Positions 1 to 46,372 are shown, counted from the stretch's first letter. The stretch is 64,000 nt of DNA from Tubiluchus corallicola (GCA_030141605.1 JAQGDQ010000112.1:252501-316500); one strand, 5' to 3'. The notes: generated by a model from the sequence alone, not told the origin. Numbers and translations: made by a program.

Positions 1-240
1 TGACTGACAGACTGATTTATCAGTTGATCCCTCAAACAAGGCCAGTGACCATCCAAGACAAAGTTGTCTAGAAGTACCTAAAAGAACAGCTTTCACTGTG
101 TACTATGACACCAAACTCTTTAACTCTTACACTGAGTGGCCGTTGGTCCTACTTAGGGCGATTTGTATTTAAAAAACGGTGGCAGCAGTTTGTCATACAA
201 GCGGTGTTATTTTGCTGCTGTTCCATAGCAGGACTCTTAC

Positions 241-32522
<32,282 letters not shown>

Positions 32523-33527
32523 GACCTGCGGTAAAAGACGTACATTTGCAAAGTACTTCACTAAGTAAGCTACATATAGTGTAACTATTATAATTATAAA
32601 GTTAAAGTAGTCGGACATGCGAAGCATTGGGCTGCTCACAGTCGGTTATTGAGTCTTTTCTGCCCAATTGCCAGTGATTTAGAACTTTATTTATCGTTAT
32701 CTCGAAATCTGTTTTTTTCGTAAATATGTCATTTAGAACGTCTTTCGTCGTTATTATGGAATCCGTTTTTTTCATACAAGTTTAGAATGGAAAGTACCTT
32801 TATTGTGACGTCACAATAAATTTATAAAACTCAAAAGCTTATTACATGAGCAAGAATGAGGAGGCCGGAATCACAGCGAAACAGACCCTACGCGAGTTAC
32901 TTCGCAAGAGACCGATGAGTTGGGAATCTTAATTTTACAATAAAAGAGTTAACAAGCATCTAAGTAATCTCTGACACCTTTAATGAGTAATTTCCGACGT
33001 TTCGACAAACATATATTTGCCATTGTCAAGACCACTGTGAAAAACATAAAACTGTTTGTAAAAATCCAAAATTTCTTGTATTTTTTATTTTTACATACAG
33101 CTTTTATTGTTTACAGTGATCATCACAATGCCAAACGAGTTTGACAAAATGTTGAAAATAATGTAATGTCAGTGATTCATTGAGCGCTTGTCGTCTACAT
33201 TGTAATAAACTTCAGTCATAGCATACATTTACTTAAACAGAATTAGCAAAATATTGTTACGAATGCGAAATACAACATTTTCACCACCAGCACCCCTACC
33301 CCCACGTTGTAATGGTTCGACCCACTGCGATGCCATTGCATATATGAGCATTGCCTAGCGGCTATAAGTAGTTGGTAAGGAATAGCCTTGTCTACTCAAC
33401 TGGCTGATGGACAAGCGCGATTAACATCTCAGGACCTATTCCGTAGAACTAGCACGAAGCATACTGGATTGATGCGAATTTATTTTACGAAAATTTTTCT
33501 GTACTTTAGTTTTTCTAACGTTTTAAC

Positions 33528-34373
33528 ACCCGTTTTGACAGGCGTTTTTCGCGCGGCGTTTCTAAGGCTCTCTAGGTTGTTCGTGTTTTCACTAGCAGCT
33601 TTCTCAATGCGATTGTCGCTGCCTTTTTAACGCTCAGTGAAAATAGATATCGCAGCATGATAGCAATTAACTGTCTCGCTGTGAGTTAATAATTGATGGA
33701 GACATGTACTGGTATATCGTATACTTACTTTTCATTCATTAATAGATAAAACATCGCCTACGTCCATGTCTATTATTAAAGCCGTCAATGGCTTCTTATT
33801 TTCGCCGTTGTTGAAGTCATTTTTAGCTTTGGAAATATGTGTGAACATTTTTTCTGCAGCGTTATTTTTTCCACTCAGACGCCCTGTTTTTGGTGCCTCG
33901 AATCGACAAACTGCACGCTTGTCATTCGGTGAATATGCCGCTTGTACTAGACTAAAGTAGACTATGTAGCGTGTACTGTACGGAACTACAACACTGTCTC
34001 TGTACAGTATACACTGTCTGTGTACAGCATTGTTCAGTGACGTGCGCGATCTGTAGGGATATCGTCGCGGTAACCATTTTCATGGACATTTTTTGTGTAG
34101 CGAGAAAAAAGTTCTAATATGCAAGAGCTTTTTCTCGCTGCAGCGTAGAGGTTTCACGAGTGTCTCGTAGATTTGAAGAGCGGAATTACTTCTCGATTGC
34201 AATTAATGTTTTCATGTGCGATTTTATCGCTCCAGCGTTATAGCGTTTTCTCGCTAACAATTTTTGCAAGAGTTTTTTCTCGCTGTAACGATAAGCGTTT
34301 TCACGAGCGTTTTTACAGCGATATTGCCAACAGCGTTGGAATCGCCGGAAGAAAAACGCTAGTCTAAACGGGC
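33528..34373. mobile_element. TIR DNA element, about 850 bp
   Basis: Left TIR ACCCGTTTTGACAGGCGTTT (33528-) and right TIR GCCCGTTTAGACTAGCGTTT (reverse complement from 34373) agree at 19 of 23 positions. Subterminal blocks on both sides repeat TTTTCTCGCTG and GCGTTTTCAC motifs. Small frames inside are not recognisable. Confidence 0.65.
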
Positions 34374-34911
34374 TTTTACTATAACGTGAAGTTAACTGCA
34401 GCGACTCGACATCATCAATCGCCACCGTTACAACAAAATTAATTTAATTTTTATTACAGGCATTTTAACTTGTAATTAATATTTTGTTAAGCATCTCAAA
34501 TTTGAGAACAGGAAGAGGAACAAAGTGAAGCAATAACTAACTGCAACTTGGATTTGGAGGGACTTAAAAGGTTTCACAAAAAGGAAGTAAAAGGCGAAAG
34601 AACAAATGAAAATGCAAACATAATCACAATTTTTTTATTTTATATGCCAAAATTCATAGTACAGTTCCAAAACTGCAAAGGTCAGAGAAAAAAATACAAA
34701 ATACACAAAACACCTTGGAAACACAGTAAAAACAAAATAATCGTGTGGCCACACAGCACAGATAAAATGCAAAAGGCACCAATAATCAATGATCGCTAAT
34801 AACAGTAACTGAGATACTAGTGATAGTTTGTGTTTTTATGATGGGACAAACACATAGTGAATTTTAAAACCAGATATGAAAACGGGAAACGTGAAAAAGT
34901 TGCAATATCGC

Positions 34912-34985
34912 GTGGGTTTGAACCAGGGACATTCCGTCACAAAGCAGACACTGTGCTGCTTAGCTGTCATGTTCCCCAGTAATCA
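34912..34985 (-). repeat. tRNA-derived SINE head, family 2
   Basis: Minus strand: GTGTCTGCTTTGTGACGGAA, then TGTCCCTGGTTCAAACCC with a perfect B box. Shares this order with 40580-40655. Confidence 0.6.
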
Positions 34986-35869
34986 TGACAGCCCAAGATT
35001 CGTGATTTATGGCTGGCCAACCAGTTTCAGCTTCTAACTTTAGAAATGTAATTTTGGAATTAGTTGCCTAACAACAAAAATGAATTTTAGAATGTCATGA
35101 TTGCTGCGGAACACGGTAGTCTCGTTTTTACTGAGTCTGTCTCGTGAACAGAAAGCCCCTAGTTCATATCTAGGTTGTATTCCAGTTTCTTTGCATTTCT
35201 TGTTTTTCAAGCTTGTTTTCAACATTCATTAAATGTGAGTTTGCACGATAATTAATTGTACTGTGCATTCACTGCTTGATTAAAGTGGTTAACAATCCCA
35301 AAATTACGATGATAAAATAACGTGTATTTAGCCAAGTAAGCTATTAGTTGTGATATTGTGTAAGTAAGTAAAGGTCTTTTATTTTTATAAAAAAAGTTTC
35401 CATTCTCTATGGCTACTTTATAATTAAGAAGTTATTTGTATACTTTGTGAACAATATTTAAACTAGTTAATTTACATTTCAATTTAAAATACAGCTGCTA
35501 ATAAACTTATAATGCATCAAATAAAATCTTTATTTAAGACAAATCCTTGGGTACTAAAATGTCTATAAACAGAATAAAAATTTTTATTAAACAAATTTAA
35601 AATGGCAATAAAACCAAGCAAGATCAGTAAAAGATAAAATATTAAAGGTATACTACCTTAAAAATACATCTATTTGTAAAAGTATTAGTAGCCCTTTTTG
35701 TCTTTAATTTGGATTCAGAAAACAAGCACTTTTTGCATGTGAGAGGAATTTCTTTTTTATTTTTGGAAACAGGTGATTATGACGTCGATGACATGGCTCG
35801 GTTAGTTTTCTGAACGATTTAGCATCTTTTTCCAATAATAATAACTTTGGTCCTACATGCGTCTTTTTT

Positions 35870-36005
35870 ACTTCTTTTACTTGCTATTCCACATATTTTG
35901 TATTAACTTAAAATCATCTGCCTTCAAAAACTTCCATAATTCAGAGGCATATAATAGAGGTGGTACTACTAATGAAAAAAAAGGCATGTTTAGTTCTTCT
36001 ACACT
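35870..36005 (-). pseudogene. Short RT C-terminal remnant
   Basis: On the minus strand a 28-residue stretch, LVVPPLLYASELWKFLKADD and onward, matches the segment after the RT fingers/palm (compare VMPSIFYG-SW in the intact element). The AT-rich sequence down to about 35365 probably is its decayed 3' part. Short and without catalytic motifs. Confidence 0.5.
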
Positions 36006-37087
36006 GTAGCTCGTATGATTGACTAGAACGACGGATTATTTTACATTTTCGAATTGGATTTCTATTTTATTTCAGCGTTAGCCATATGTGTTAGAATATT
36101 TAAGATAACTAAAACTACACTTAAAGCAATGCTGAAATTACTAAAATATTAACGTGAGAAACATTTAAACTATACATACAATTATATCATGTAATAACGC
36201 AAGTCGCCCAATATTTGATTCAAAGTAACTGTCTGAATTCACAATAGATTTATCATCGATCCTCTGAACCTCTGTTGAATGATTTACGTTGTTTGCTGCG
36301 TTTTAATGAAACTTTGGTGACGAGTACGCAAAAAAAGCTGTTCGATTTTAACCGCAGGTCAACAGAATAGTATTTTACAGTCAAGCATTGTCTTGTCCAC
36401 GCCTGCTTCAATGCGCTATACGCGATAGACGAAAAAATATTAATTGGCATATTACAGCGAGCGAAAGTTTTATCGTGACGTCACTAGTATCTGGCGCCTC
36501 GCTGCTTTATTATTATAAATTTCTGTTTTTTATCATTGCTGCTTTTGTCTCACTGCCAGGTTATTTTGTGCGGCTCGAGTAGGGTTTCTGACACTGAGTG
36601 ATCGTATTTACGTTTTCTAAAGGACAGAATACAATGGATTCTTATGTGTGATCGACGAGAAAAGAACTGGACACCGAGGCAGTATGACAGAGTTTGTTCA
36701 GCGCACTAAAATTACAATCATTTTATATCATTTTACACAAAAGCCGTGAGCTGTGCAAGCCCTAACAAAAGTGTGATTAAGAAATTGTATACTTCTCAGT
36801 TAGTTAGTATGGCTTTACCTGAAGTGAGTTACAACGGCAATACTTAACCAATACTAAAACAACTTACCACACCTACCACACCTCACCAACCACACAACTC
36901 AATTCCAGCCAACTACACTATACCACAACAAAAACATCAGACCACATTACCCACACCAGAATTTTCTACCAAAAGGAAACTACTGAACGCTTGTGTTAAT
37001 TCCTCTGTACTGCATTCATGTAAACCAAAGCTGCATTGATGAATTAATGAAACTGTTTATCTTGAAAGTAATAACAGCTCTTGTGCA

Positions 37088-37670
37088 CTTACTGGGTCCA
37101 TTTGCAAATTTCTGGGAAAAATGGACTTGGTAAGTTTCTTAATTTGCAACAACTCGCTTCAGAACAAGTTGCTTAGTGGTGAGATGCATCAGGAAATTAC
37201 AAATGCCCTGAATTCTTGCACAAAAGTGGACTAATTAGATTTTTCAAAAATATCGTTGAGAAAAATCACTAACTAGTGTACACAAGCTACAAAATCGTGG
37301 CCACAGATTCAGATTAACGAATGACAACTGCTGCAAGTAGTTGTACATCGCTTATCAGTTTTATGAAAAGCTGAGTTAAACTTAACAGTGAGTACACGAG
37401 TGTCTAATTATTATCACTTGCCAATCCCTAGTCCAATGTGGTTTACAAACATGTCACCAGATTAATTTCACCTGTTTTTACGTTTTGTCTTCGAGCTCTT
37501 GAAAGCACTTAAACAGTTTCAGTTCAGTTATCGATATGAGGCCATGCTTAGTTCCATGATGCATCTCACCATCAAACGTTTTCTTCTGAAGTTCAATAAG
37601 CGAGTTGTTGGCAAATTAAGGAATCTAGTAAGTTCGTTTTTCGCTGAAATTTGCAAATAAACCTAGTAAG
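37088..37670. mobile_element. Element with about 105-bp inverted arms
   Basis: The left arm 37088-37195 begins CTTACTGGGTCCATTTGCAA. The right arm, reverse complement from 37670, begins CTTACTAGGTTTATTTGCAA. Both then carry CTTAATTTGC-AACAACTCGCTT and GGTGAGATGCATCA. The spacer of about 350 bp has no coding sign. Confidence 0.75.
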
Positions 37671-38058
37671 TCCACAGGAGCGTCAATTTCTGCCAATCAC
37701 GAGGATTGTTATAATTATGCAATCAGGAGCGGTTTTGCAGGAGAACAGTTAGGTGGGCTGTCAAATGACGCAGTTTTTCCCACTTGTCTTTAATATCCTC
37801 TCGAAGTTTCTTGCGCTCTCTACAAGTCCATGATTTCAACGCAGAGTAAAAACAATATGCTTGTTGAAAAGTCCCAGATTAAAATAAACATGATTAATTC
37901 GACTTTTCCTGCCATAACGCCTTTTCAGTAATTACATTATGTAATTTCATACACACAATGTAATAAATCGTAGCCACGTCTTAATATATCGTGCGCACGG
38001 ATTAGTAATTCCTGTCCATGTCTTAATATATAAAATTTGCAATGATGCGTTAATAAAC

Positions 38059-38286
<228 letters not shown>

Positions 38287-38299
38287 TTTGAAAAAAATT

Positions 38300-41200
38300 A
38301 TGTTTGCTTTTTTCTTGCAGATCCAATTAATAAACGAGAAAAATAATTGAAGAGAACATTTACTTTAGACCGGAAAATCTGATTGTTGTTTAAAAAAAGA
38401 AAATGGGTATAAGAACGAACGAGCAATAATTCTGTTAATTTTGCCTACCTGGTGCTTGTAGTCACATCTTAAGGCAGAAAATCGTGATGTGTTATTAATT
38501 AGAAACATATAAGGATGCGCAAAGTAGACAGCCTCTCATCTTATCACTATGTCAGAATAAACGAGCAGATTTTTTTCCAAATTAGAGAAACCCGCCAGCG
38601 CATGCTCAGAGTCAGAATGTCACATTTTACGGCTTCTTTTCCTGTCCAGTTTGTCACGTGATGCATTAATCCTTGCCTGGATAGAAAGCTTAATTTGTGG
38701 GAATGACATTAGCACTTCCGGTACGAATCACGCAAACTGCCGACTGAACCCGCAAGCTGAACCTGATATGCCCGTAGTCAGTCACTGTCAATGGACAAAT
38801 TAAATTATTTTACTTAAAGGACCACGTAGTGGAAAAGCTTAGCTCTAAAATTCTGGTCGATTGAGACATTCCCCTTAAAAGCGTGAAATTTGGCACACGA
38901 TATTGCAAAAAAATAAGCTTTCGATGACAATCATGTTAGAATTCAAATATCCATTGTATAGTCATGAAAATTTCTGAATTTAATATATCCTCCTTCCCAA
39001 AAACATAGGTGTAGTCGCTCCGATGGCCTTGATATCTGATTCCGTGGTTACGGCAGCATCTGGTCCGCTATGGTAGCCATATTTTAAATCCAAGATGGCC
39101 AGCATCCAAACATGGCGAAATTCTGGGTGATCCTGGAATAAAAATCTTTTAATTGTGTGATGCTAATTGTGTGCCAAGTTGGTACTTATAAGGGTACAGA
39201 CCCGTTAAGTCGTCCCGTTAACGAGACGTCCACTACCGAATACGCACTTTGACTTGCCCCACCAATGTAAGGCTGTAAGAATAGGTGAGTGGTATCGGCT
39301 GGCTTTAGCGACCAAAGTAAAGAGGGAAGAAAACGGAATTTTAAAATATGGCTCAAAAACTTTTTACATGACTTAACATGACGATAAACTGTTTGAACGA
39401 CACATTTAACTAAAAAAGAAAATTATTAACAATTTAAAATGTTCGCGTCAACTACTAAAGCGTCATCGATTCACTATCCTAGTGTGAGCTAAAAAACTGA
39501 CTCACCAAAGAACATATTATTAATTTTGTTGACGAGATAAAGTAACTTTTTGTAACTTTTTACTTTAGTAACATGTGCGCTACGAAAGCTCTGATTATTT
39601 CTCCAAACTTTACGCAATGTTATCTAAACTTCTTTCAGACGACTTATCGTCAAATTGGCTGTGCCTAACGGTCATCACACGAGTTTTAATTTATAAGTTT
39701 TATACAACCTCGTTACAAACGCAAGTTCTGTACGCAATAAGGCAGCATATAGATGATATAAAGATTTTTCAGCTTCAAGCGTTTCCTTGTGCTAAGAATG
39801 GTCTGAGACAGGGGTCGCCACGTTTAATTCTGCTACTTGGAAGACGATACCCTTTTCTCTAGCGTTTTAACCAACTTCAACCAGGACATAATTTACTAGT
39901 TATGATCAATTATGCGAGTCAGGTCCACTTCGTGACACTTAATTAACGGCAACTGAGCTTAAAGACAATTTAATGTAGGCCCGTTTATTTAAAGTACATT
40001 GACAGATTGTACTCTCTCACTTGGGCCTATTTGTGACTTCTCAACCCGCCTCTTAATTAACTAATAATAATTAAAATATGTTATGCAACTGCGCAGCAAA
40101 ATTTTCATACAGCTACATGACTCGTTCTTCAAATAAAGCAAATGAGCTGCTTATCCGAAGCGGTGATTTAATCGCAGCCGTAATTAGATCAATCATTATT
40201 ACGTTACTCACTTGGGTATTTAATACTTCCCTTTTGTTGAAGGAACTGTTCTATTCGCTTTTCACAGCAAAGTAATTGATCTCAATGTTTTTACAAGTAA
40301 GACGCGTCTCTTCATTTCTAGGAAAGGTCTTTCGTTATAGAATCTTAATCTTACCGTTTCAACGTTAGAATAGCCCTATTCAGTGAGCATCTCGACTTGT
40401 GGATTCATTACTCTTATAGCAAAAACTTTTTCATGAAATAATTTCTGCGCTCATTAAATGTAAGACTGAAAAACATCGTCATTATAGTCAGAACATCGTT
40501 TTTTGTCAACTTCTTGCAAATGTCGTCTAGACGGATGACGTTGCAAACCTACAGTTAATTAAATTTTAATGCCAAACTTGAAGTGATGCACTGGGATTTG
40601 AATCAGGGACTTTCTGTTTACATTGCAGACGCTTTAATCACTAAGCCACCGCATCTCTCAGTGTTCAACCCAGTAAAAAAATCAACCCAGTAAAAAGATC
40701 ATGCAATGGTCACCAAATTTAGCATTTTCAATAGTTCACACAGCAGTGACTCTAATTTATCAGATTAATTTACATTTTCATTAATCTTGAGTCTGAAATT
40801 TCCCCGGGTGATCAATTAATTATTATAATCTTAATATCAAAATTGTTATTATCAATGATGCTGTTACTGGCAAAGTGCGAAACGGGGTACTCTATAAAGT
40901 ACCAGAACAAAGTAACACTACATAACAAAGCACTAGTAATTCTTCTGTTTCGGATATGCTGTTCTAGGCATTTTACAGAAAGTTGAATAAATTTTAGGCA
41001 ATGTGAAAGGAAAAACAAATGGTCAATTGTTTTGACGAACAATTTTAGGCACTTTATATAAACCAGTTATGTTCTAGAAAATGTGCGAAATATTTCATGG
41101 TTTATACATTTGCAAATATACACTTATGCACTTAAAAATGCTAATTAGTATTTCACGTAAACGTTCATTCACAGCTGCTGCCTGCTGCAGAAGTGTTGTG

Positions 41201-41940
41201 TTTTTGGAACCGGTGCAAAGTGCATCATGATCTTTAAAGCTTGATCGTGTTGTTGGTGTTATTGTCACGTTTATCTTTAGAACTATCACCGGGCGCAGTT
41301 TTCATTGTAAGAAACTGAAATTTTGCCTGAAAATACTTCGTATCATTGCGCAGACTGCGACGGAGCCGATGTTTCACTTTCCCAAAAGAAATTTCAAATA
41401 TCAAACGTTAAGTGGATCACAGGTTAAATGTACCCGCAATATCATTATTACATGGTTGGAGTTCCGTTCTTTCTATTGGGTGAATGGACTTGCCACTTGT
41501 ATATTCTAAATTTTTACGAAAAAAAAACCGGATTCGTGCAAACAGGAAACGCTTCCCATGGTTTTTTAATGGAACCATTAACTGAGAAAAAGGATGCACA
41601 AGATCCAGTAACATTAGTACTTCCATTCAGACTGGACGGATTGCAGAAACACCTAACTACTCCGTACTTAAAAGAAAGAATGCTTTTACACTGAATTAGA
41701 AAAAGGTAGGCAAATAAAGCAATGTTAACATTGTTTTTATCAATGTTACCAGCAATTAATTAATCATGTAAATGATTTTAATGTCAAGGAGAAAAAGCAG
41801 CTTCCTCATTATTGCCTATATCGCATGACGTTATTGTTGGTTCAACAGAAAAGCAATCACATATCACCTGTACAAGAAGGAAATGCTAGAAAACGAATTG
41901 CTTGAGTTACTTCATGAAACACATACACTATACAATCCCA
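38300..41940. other. Intergenic stretch between the two genes
   Basis: Apart from the SINE head at 40580 nothing is recognised. Frames of 60-95 codons occur but show no family motif, no paired splice sites and ordinary AT-rich composition. Confidence 0.55.
40580..40655 (-). repeat. tRNA-derived SINE head, family 2
   Basis: Minus strand: GGTGGCTTAGTGATTAAAGC (A box), GTCTGCAATGTAAACAGAAA, then GTCCCTGATTCAAATCCCA (B box). Confidence 0.6.
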
Positions 41941-42050
41941 TACTTATTCTAAAATTGATTACTATTATTATTTATTTGTTACCACTTAAGTATATTTTTA
42001 TTTTAAGTGTTAATAAATAAATAACATAGTAGTCAATTTTAGAATAAGTA
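41941..42050. repeat. Near-perfect foldback, arms about 48 bp
   Basis: 41941-41989 (TACTTATTCTAAAATTGATT and on) is the reverse complement of 42004-42050 with few mismatches; about 14 bp lie between. AT-rich; a hairpin MITE or cruciform-prone site. Confidence 0.85.
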
Positions 42051-42059
42051 TATTTTATT

Positions 42060-44370
42060 TTGTAGAATTTTTAGGATTATTAGTAAAGCAATTAACTCAC
42101 CTGTTTACTTGAACTCCTTGCTTATTAATTTGATACACTGACTAACCCTATTCTATGTCACCTATTCTATACAATGCATAGGTTTTGTACAAAAATCCAG
42201 GGAAAGTTGGATTTAACAAGAATTATGATCATTTTTTACTTTGCCAAAACCATTTTTCGCATTCTGCATAAATCCTGGCTATTATACAAAACGTCTAGGT
42301 AAAGTGTGAAAATGCTGCAGCAAAGACATTTATCTCACACTTTTCCCGAAATGTATATGTACACATAAGCGTATGGGACGAAGTTTCACGAGGGGGGGCA
42401 GAAGGGATGTGCCCTAAAATTTTCAAAGTTGCCGTTTTTATTGATTTCGTTAGAGTGATTTGAAATAAATGCAAGCAACAAAGGATTACATAATTATGTA
42501 AGGTATAGACTGACAAACGTATCTAAAAACAAAGTATTTACACTTATAAGTCTATACGTTTATGCTTATTTGTATTAATACGTATTTTTATTAAATATAA
42601 CATTCACAGAGTGTCTGGAAATGATAGCCTCGCTACAGGCCTCCGTAAAAGCAATCACAAGTAAATGTAAATCATTATAATATTGTTGCGGGGCTGAGCT
42701 CCTCTCTGTTTTGCGTTGAAACCTTTTCACTCAGCTAATGACACAGATATGCGGCCTTTATGTTATTTCGAGTGGTGTTAAAGTAAAACACCCCTATAAA
42801 TTTTAAATGAACTAGTCTTACCTGAATGGAATTCATAAACCCCGCGTTCTGATTGGCTCTAAATTCGAATACTCACCTATTTTCACCTGCAAGTCTATAG
42901 ATACAAGAGCCGCATCCTGTTTCTTTGAGTTCGGTGCTTGCTGGTGTTTGTAACGCTAAACAGGACAAGCCTGCACCCGTCCTCCCTGAACTTGTCTTCC
43001 AACTGTTTCAGCGTTATGTGAGGGAGTGGCAGGCCCTCAATGGTAGATTGGTTTTCTGTGTTATTCATGTTTAGCCAGCTGTATGCTTCGGTCATGAGTA
43101 GAGAACTTTATTTAACAGTAGCATTTTAGTTTTACAAAATTAGTAGGTTACCTAAGATTTTGGTCCGGCCTTATGCCGCTCTTTTAAAGCTGGTGAATGT
43201 TTCCCAGTTACTTGGTTTTGTTAGTCTTGTTTCAGGATGTCGATTTCGAACCGAGGCCTCTCGTCCACCGATAGCACTGGTTCAAACCGTCCAGGGGTGA
43301 CTACTAAGACTCTGGCGGCGAGAACCAATATCTTCTTTAATGTGTTTTTTAAAGTTCTTTTTACTCAATATTGTTTGAAATGAAAAATGAGTGAAGGAAG
43401 AAAAAGAAACGAGTAATGAGAACCATTCCAATTGGGAAGCCAACGTGAATTAGTTTTCACACTCAGTGCTGCGAATAAAGGATATTAAGATAAGTGTTCT
43501 TCACTCATAATTAAATGCTATTCTTTTGTATCTGTAAGTTTTTAACTAAAGTTTACCTAAAGTTTTTATCTATTCTTATTGGTTTCTTCTGCACGGTGGG
43601 GGCAATAATTTCCTGACACTCCATAGCAATTGAAATAGTGAAAGTTATGATAACATTTATTAGTATGCACTAGCAGGCTAATAATATAGCAGGCACAATT
43701 ATTAACTTTAAAAAGTTTAAAAGTTTAAAAGAACTCGTCGTATAAGAAACACTGCAGCCAGTAAAAAGAGGTACTGAGTTCAGAAGCAATTTTTGAATAT
43801 TGAAATCTTAAATTTTAAAATTTTAAAACAGAATAAGAATTATTCCTCCTGAAAATAAGCCGCTTTGCCCTGAAAATGTTGAATTCTTTTGCTCTGGTAG
43901 GACAACCGAATCCCCGCCTCGCAGAGCTGGAAATAGTCCTGTGAGTCGTGGGTCACTTAGATCACAGGTTTTTTGTTGTGGGTCTGAAGCCTGGCCCGAG
44001 TTACCCAGATGAAGCTGATACTTGTTTTCTTCAAAACAGTGATACCATAGAATCACAGAATCATGATAGAATTCTCCACAGAGAACCATTTTAATTTTAA
44101 CTACTGTAGTGTCTAACAGTCACCTTTTGCAGGAGACGAAAATATGAAAGATTGTCGTGTTAGCAGGACAAAAAATGGGGAAAAAGTGAAATGATAGTTT
44201 AACAATATGAGTGTGTGAACTAAAGTGTTCTAATAAAATTAATTTCGTTTGTTGGAATGATAGCACCCACCGAAGATTTTTTGGTAAATTGTTCAAGCTG
44301 TCATGTCGCCGAATACTAATTCTTTGGAACTTGAAGCAGTCATTAGAAACCTTTACAGTGCATTTAGCAT
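42060..44370. other. Intergenic stretch, no recognised gene
   Basis: Frames at 42895-43095 and 43823-44089 (minus) have somewhat mixed composition, but I recognise no domain and see no matching exon nearby. Confidence 0.5.
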
Positions 44371-44377
44371 TTAGCCA

Positions 44378-44425
44378 GAGAATGCAATATCCGCTACGTT
44401 TAAGCGTAGCGGATATTACATTCTC
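44378..44425. repeat. 21-bp hairpin, one mismatch, 6-nt loop
   Basis: 44378-44398 (GAGAATGCAATATCCGCTAC G) pairs with 44405-44425 except one position; the loop is TTTAAG. Intergenic. Confidence 0.93.
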
Positions 44426-44571
44426 TTGTTTTGTGTACATACAATCTATTGTTGTTTTGTAGGTTTAATAAGTTTGTACATTTATGTTACGACTTTACTT
44501 TTGTTAAATGAAATTCGTTTACATTCCAGTAATATACCTGATTGTTGTAGCTTTTAAGTTAATGCTACAGA

Positions 44572-44912
44572 CGGGGCCGGATTAAGACCTTTTTGGGGCC
44601 CCTAGGCTAATGAAATTATGGTGCCCCATCTCACGGAGCCATCCTCTAACCCACTCTCAAACAGGGGCCTTTTATCTCAAATAAGGGGCCAAAACAGAGT
44701 CAAGTTTTTTTTAATTGCTTTTTCAGACAACTGTGCCTCCTTTTTTTAAGTTGAAATTTCATTTTAACTTAAATGAATTAATCAGCAATGCAAAATATTA
44801 AAATATTATACTCATTTTCCAAAAAAGTTGTATTTGAATTTTTTGCAGGGCCCCTAAGCGTGAGTGGACCTAGGGTGTAGCCTATACTACCCTATACGAT
44901 AACCCGAGCCTA
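44572..44912. mobile_element. hAT-like GGGCCC-type MITE, copy 1
   Basis: Starts GGGGCCGGATTAAG and has TTTTTGGGGCCCCTAGG near the left side. The right side GTGTAGCCTATACTACCCTA then ACGATAACCCGAGCC matches the right end of 55652-56015. No coding. Confidence 0.6.
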
Positions 44913-45364
44913 GCTACAGAATCTGACATGGACAATTTACTCTGGGTTAATATGGGCCAGCTCTGTGACGGCGTAGGTCGTGTCAATATGGGTCAGTTTA
45001 CTGATGGTGGGTCATTGGTGTGAGTCAGGTTGGATCTGGTTGGTACCTGTGGGTCAGGCTGGTGAAGGGTCACCTATTGAATATTGGTCAAGCAGGTGGG
45101 GACTATCCCTAGTTGTGCAGCCAAAACTTTGCTTGGCATGGTGACGACGGTAGCCTAACTTCTAAAAACTTCTAATATTGGTTGTTCTTTTCTGCCTTCA
45201 AAATCTTTATCTTCCAGAACTGCCGAAGTAAGGAAGATGAAACTCAGTATTTTTGTACCCCCGTATGTCGTAGCCAGTTAAAGTTTTGAATTTTACATTA
45301 TTGCGACGTCATAATTTACTTCTGGTCGAGCTGAGTCGTCGGTACGCTATTAGTCGGGCAGCTT

Positions 45365-45655
45365 GTTAAAACTTCAAATTAACCTCATTGATCGTTATGA
45401 GGAAGTAAAGCAGATTGCTTATAACGCCTTAGTTAGACCTAAGTTGGAATATGCTTGCTGTGCATGGAGCCCCTATACCCAACTTAGAGGATGGTATTAT
45501 ACCATCCTCCTTACGCACCCGTTCATACCACCAGTACAAATATGTCCAAGTCCCATGTAGTGTATTGTCGTACACATACTCCTTCCACCCTTGAACAATC
45601 AGGATATGGAACAAGCTTCCAGCCAGAGCAATGAAAACTAATTCCATCGAGACGT
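45365..45655 (+). pseudogene. Non-LTR RT C-terminal remnant with internal deletion
   Basis: The left part reads EEVKQIAYNALVRPKLEYAC and AWSPYT; after a deletion the right part (about 45570-45650) reads TIRIWNKLPARAM and SIETFRQ, the usual last block of such ORFs. The roughly 100 residues normally between them are missing, and a small palindrome (45487-45509) sits at the join. It lies between the two host genes. Confidence 0.72.
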
Positions 45656-46261
45656 TCCGACAAGTGATGCCACCATAGTCATGGAGCCGCCTGTTCATAT
45701 GGAAGGAGTGTAAGAAATTACCTGTTTTAAGTGCAAAGTAATAAACCACACCTAGCACCTTTTCCTTTGTAATATCGAGTGGACATTGTTGGATGATGCG
45801 CAGCGCACATTGACATCATGCACAATTCCAGTTTAGCTGTTTTGAGCTTTTAGAATTAACAATTGAAGATTGAAGACCTATTTTTAAACAAAGGACTTGA
45901 GGACGAAAATTTCAAAATTTCGTACATCGTAATAAAACGCAAAGACGCAAATTCATACATGGTATATCACTTATCATTTCTTAACTTTAACTTAGTTGAG
46001 GCCGTCATTCAAGTACAGTGCAGGAACAGTTACGTCTAGAAATCTTACTAAGAAATTATTATTAATTTGGTCATTGGTTCCTGTCACTCAAGTTTGTTAT
46101 CAAAACTTAATGATATATAGTTTGTAGCATTGTTACTGGCAATTTGTAAAATTTAATAATGATCAGCTAAGCTGAACTGTCGAACAAATGATTTTGCATA
46201 TCTATTTGCACCCAATTTATTAATGTACAAAATACGTTTGTAGTTTTTAATAAGGAGTAAT

Positions 46262-46372
46262 GCTATATCCGTCCATCTATCCGTATATTTATCCATCCAT
46301 CCATCTACCCACCCATCCATCTATCCATCTTTTATTCCATCCATCCGTCGTCCATCCATTCATCAAATCATC
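46262..46372. repeat. (CCAT)n imperfect tetranucleotide tract
   Basis: ATCCATCCATC-type units with drift. Confidence 0.9.

Noticed and set aside
1-240. Further receptor exon for the C-terminal tail
   Set aside because: No acceptor with an open frame and no coiled-coil-like sequence.
32523-32639. Longer N terminus of the receptor from the ATG at 32639
   Set aside because: It would put an extra hydrophobic segment before a good signal peptide, and a plausible 3' splice site lies right before the chosen ATG. Not fully excluded.
41428-41694. 88-codon plus-strand frame
   Set aside because: No recognisable domain, no partner exons, and an overlapping minus-strand frame of similar length.
43823-44089. 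88-codon minus-strand frame with mixed composition
   Set aside because: Looks least random of the intergenic frames, but I recognise no family and see no splice sites or neighbours to support it.
45487-45509. Perfect 11-bp palindrome GAGGATGGTAT
   Set aside because: Too short to call separately; noted only as the scar inside the RT remnant.
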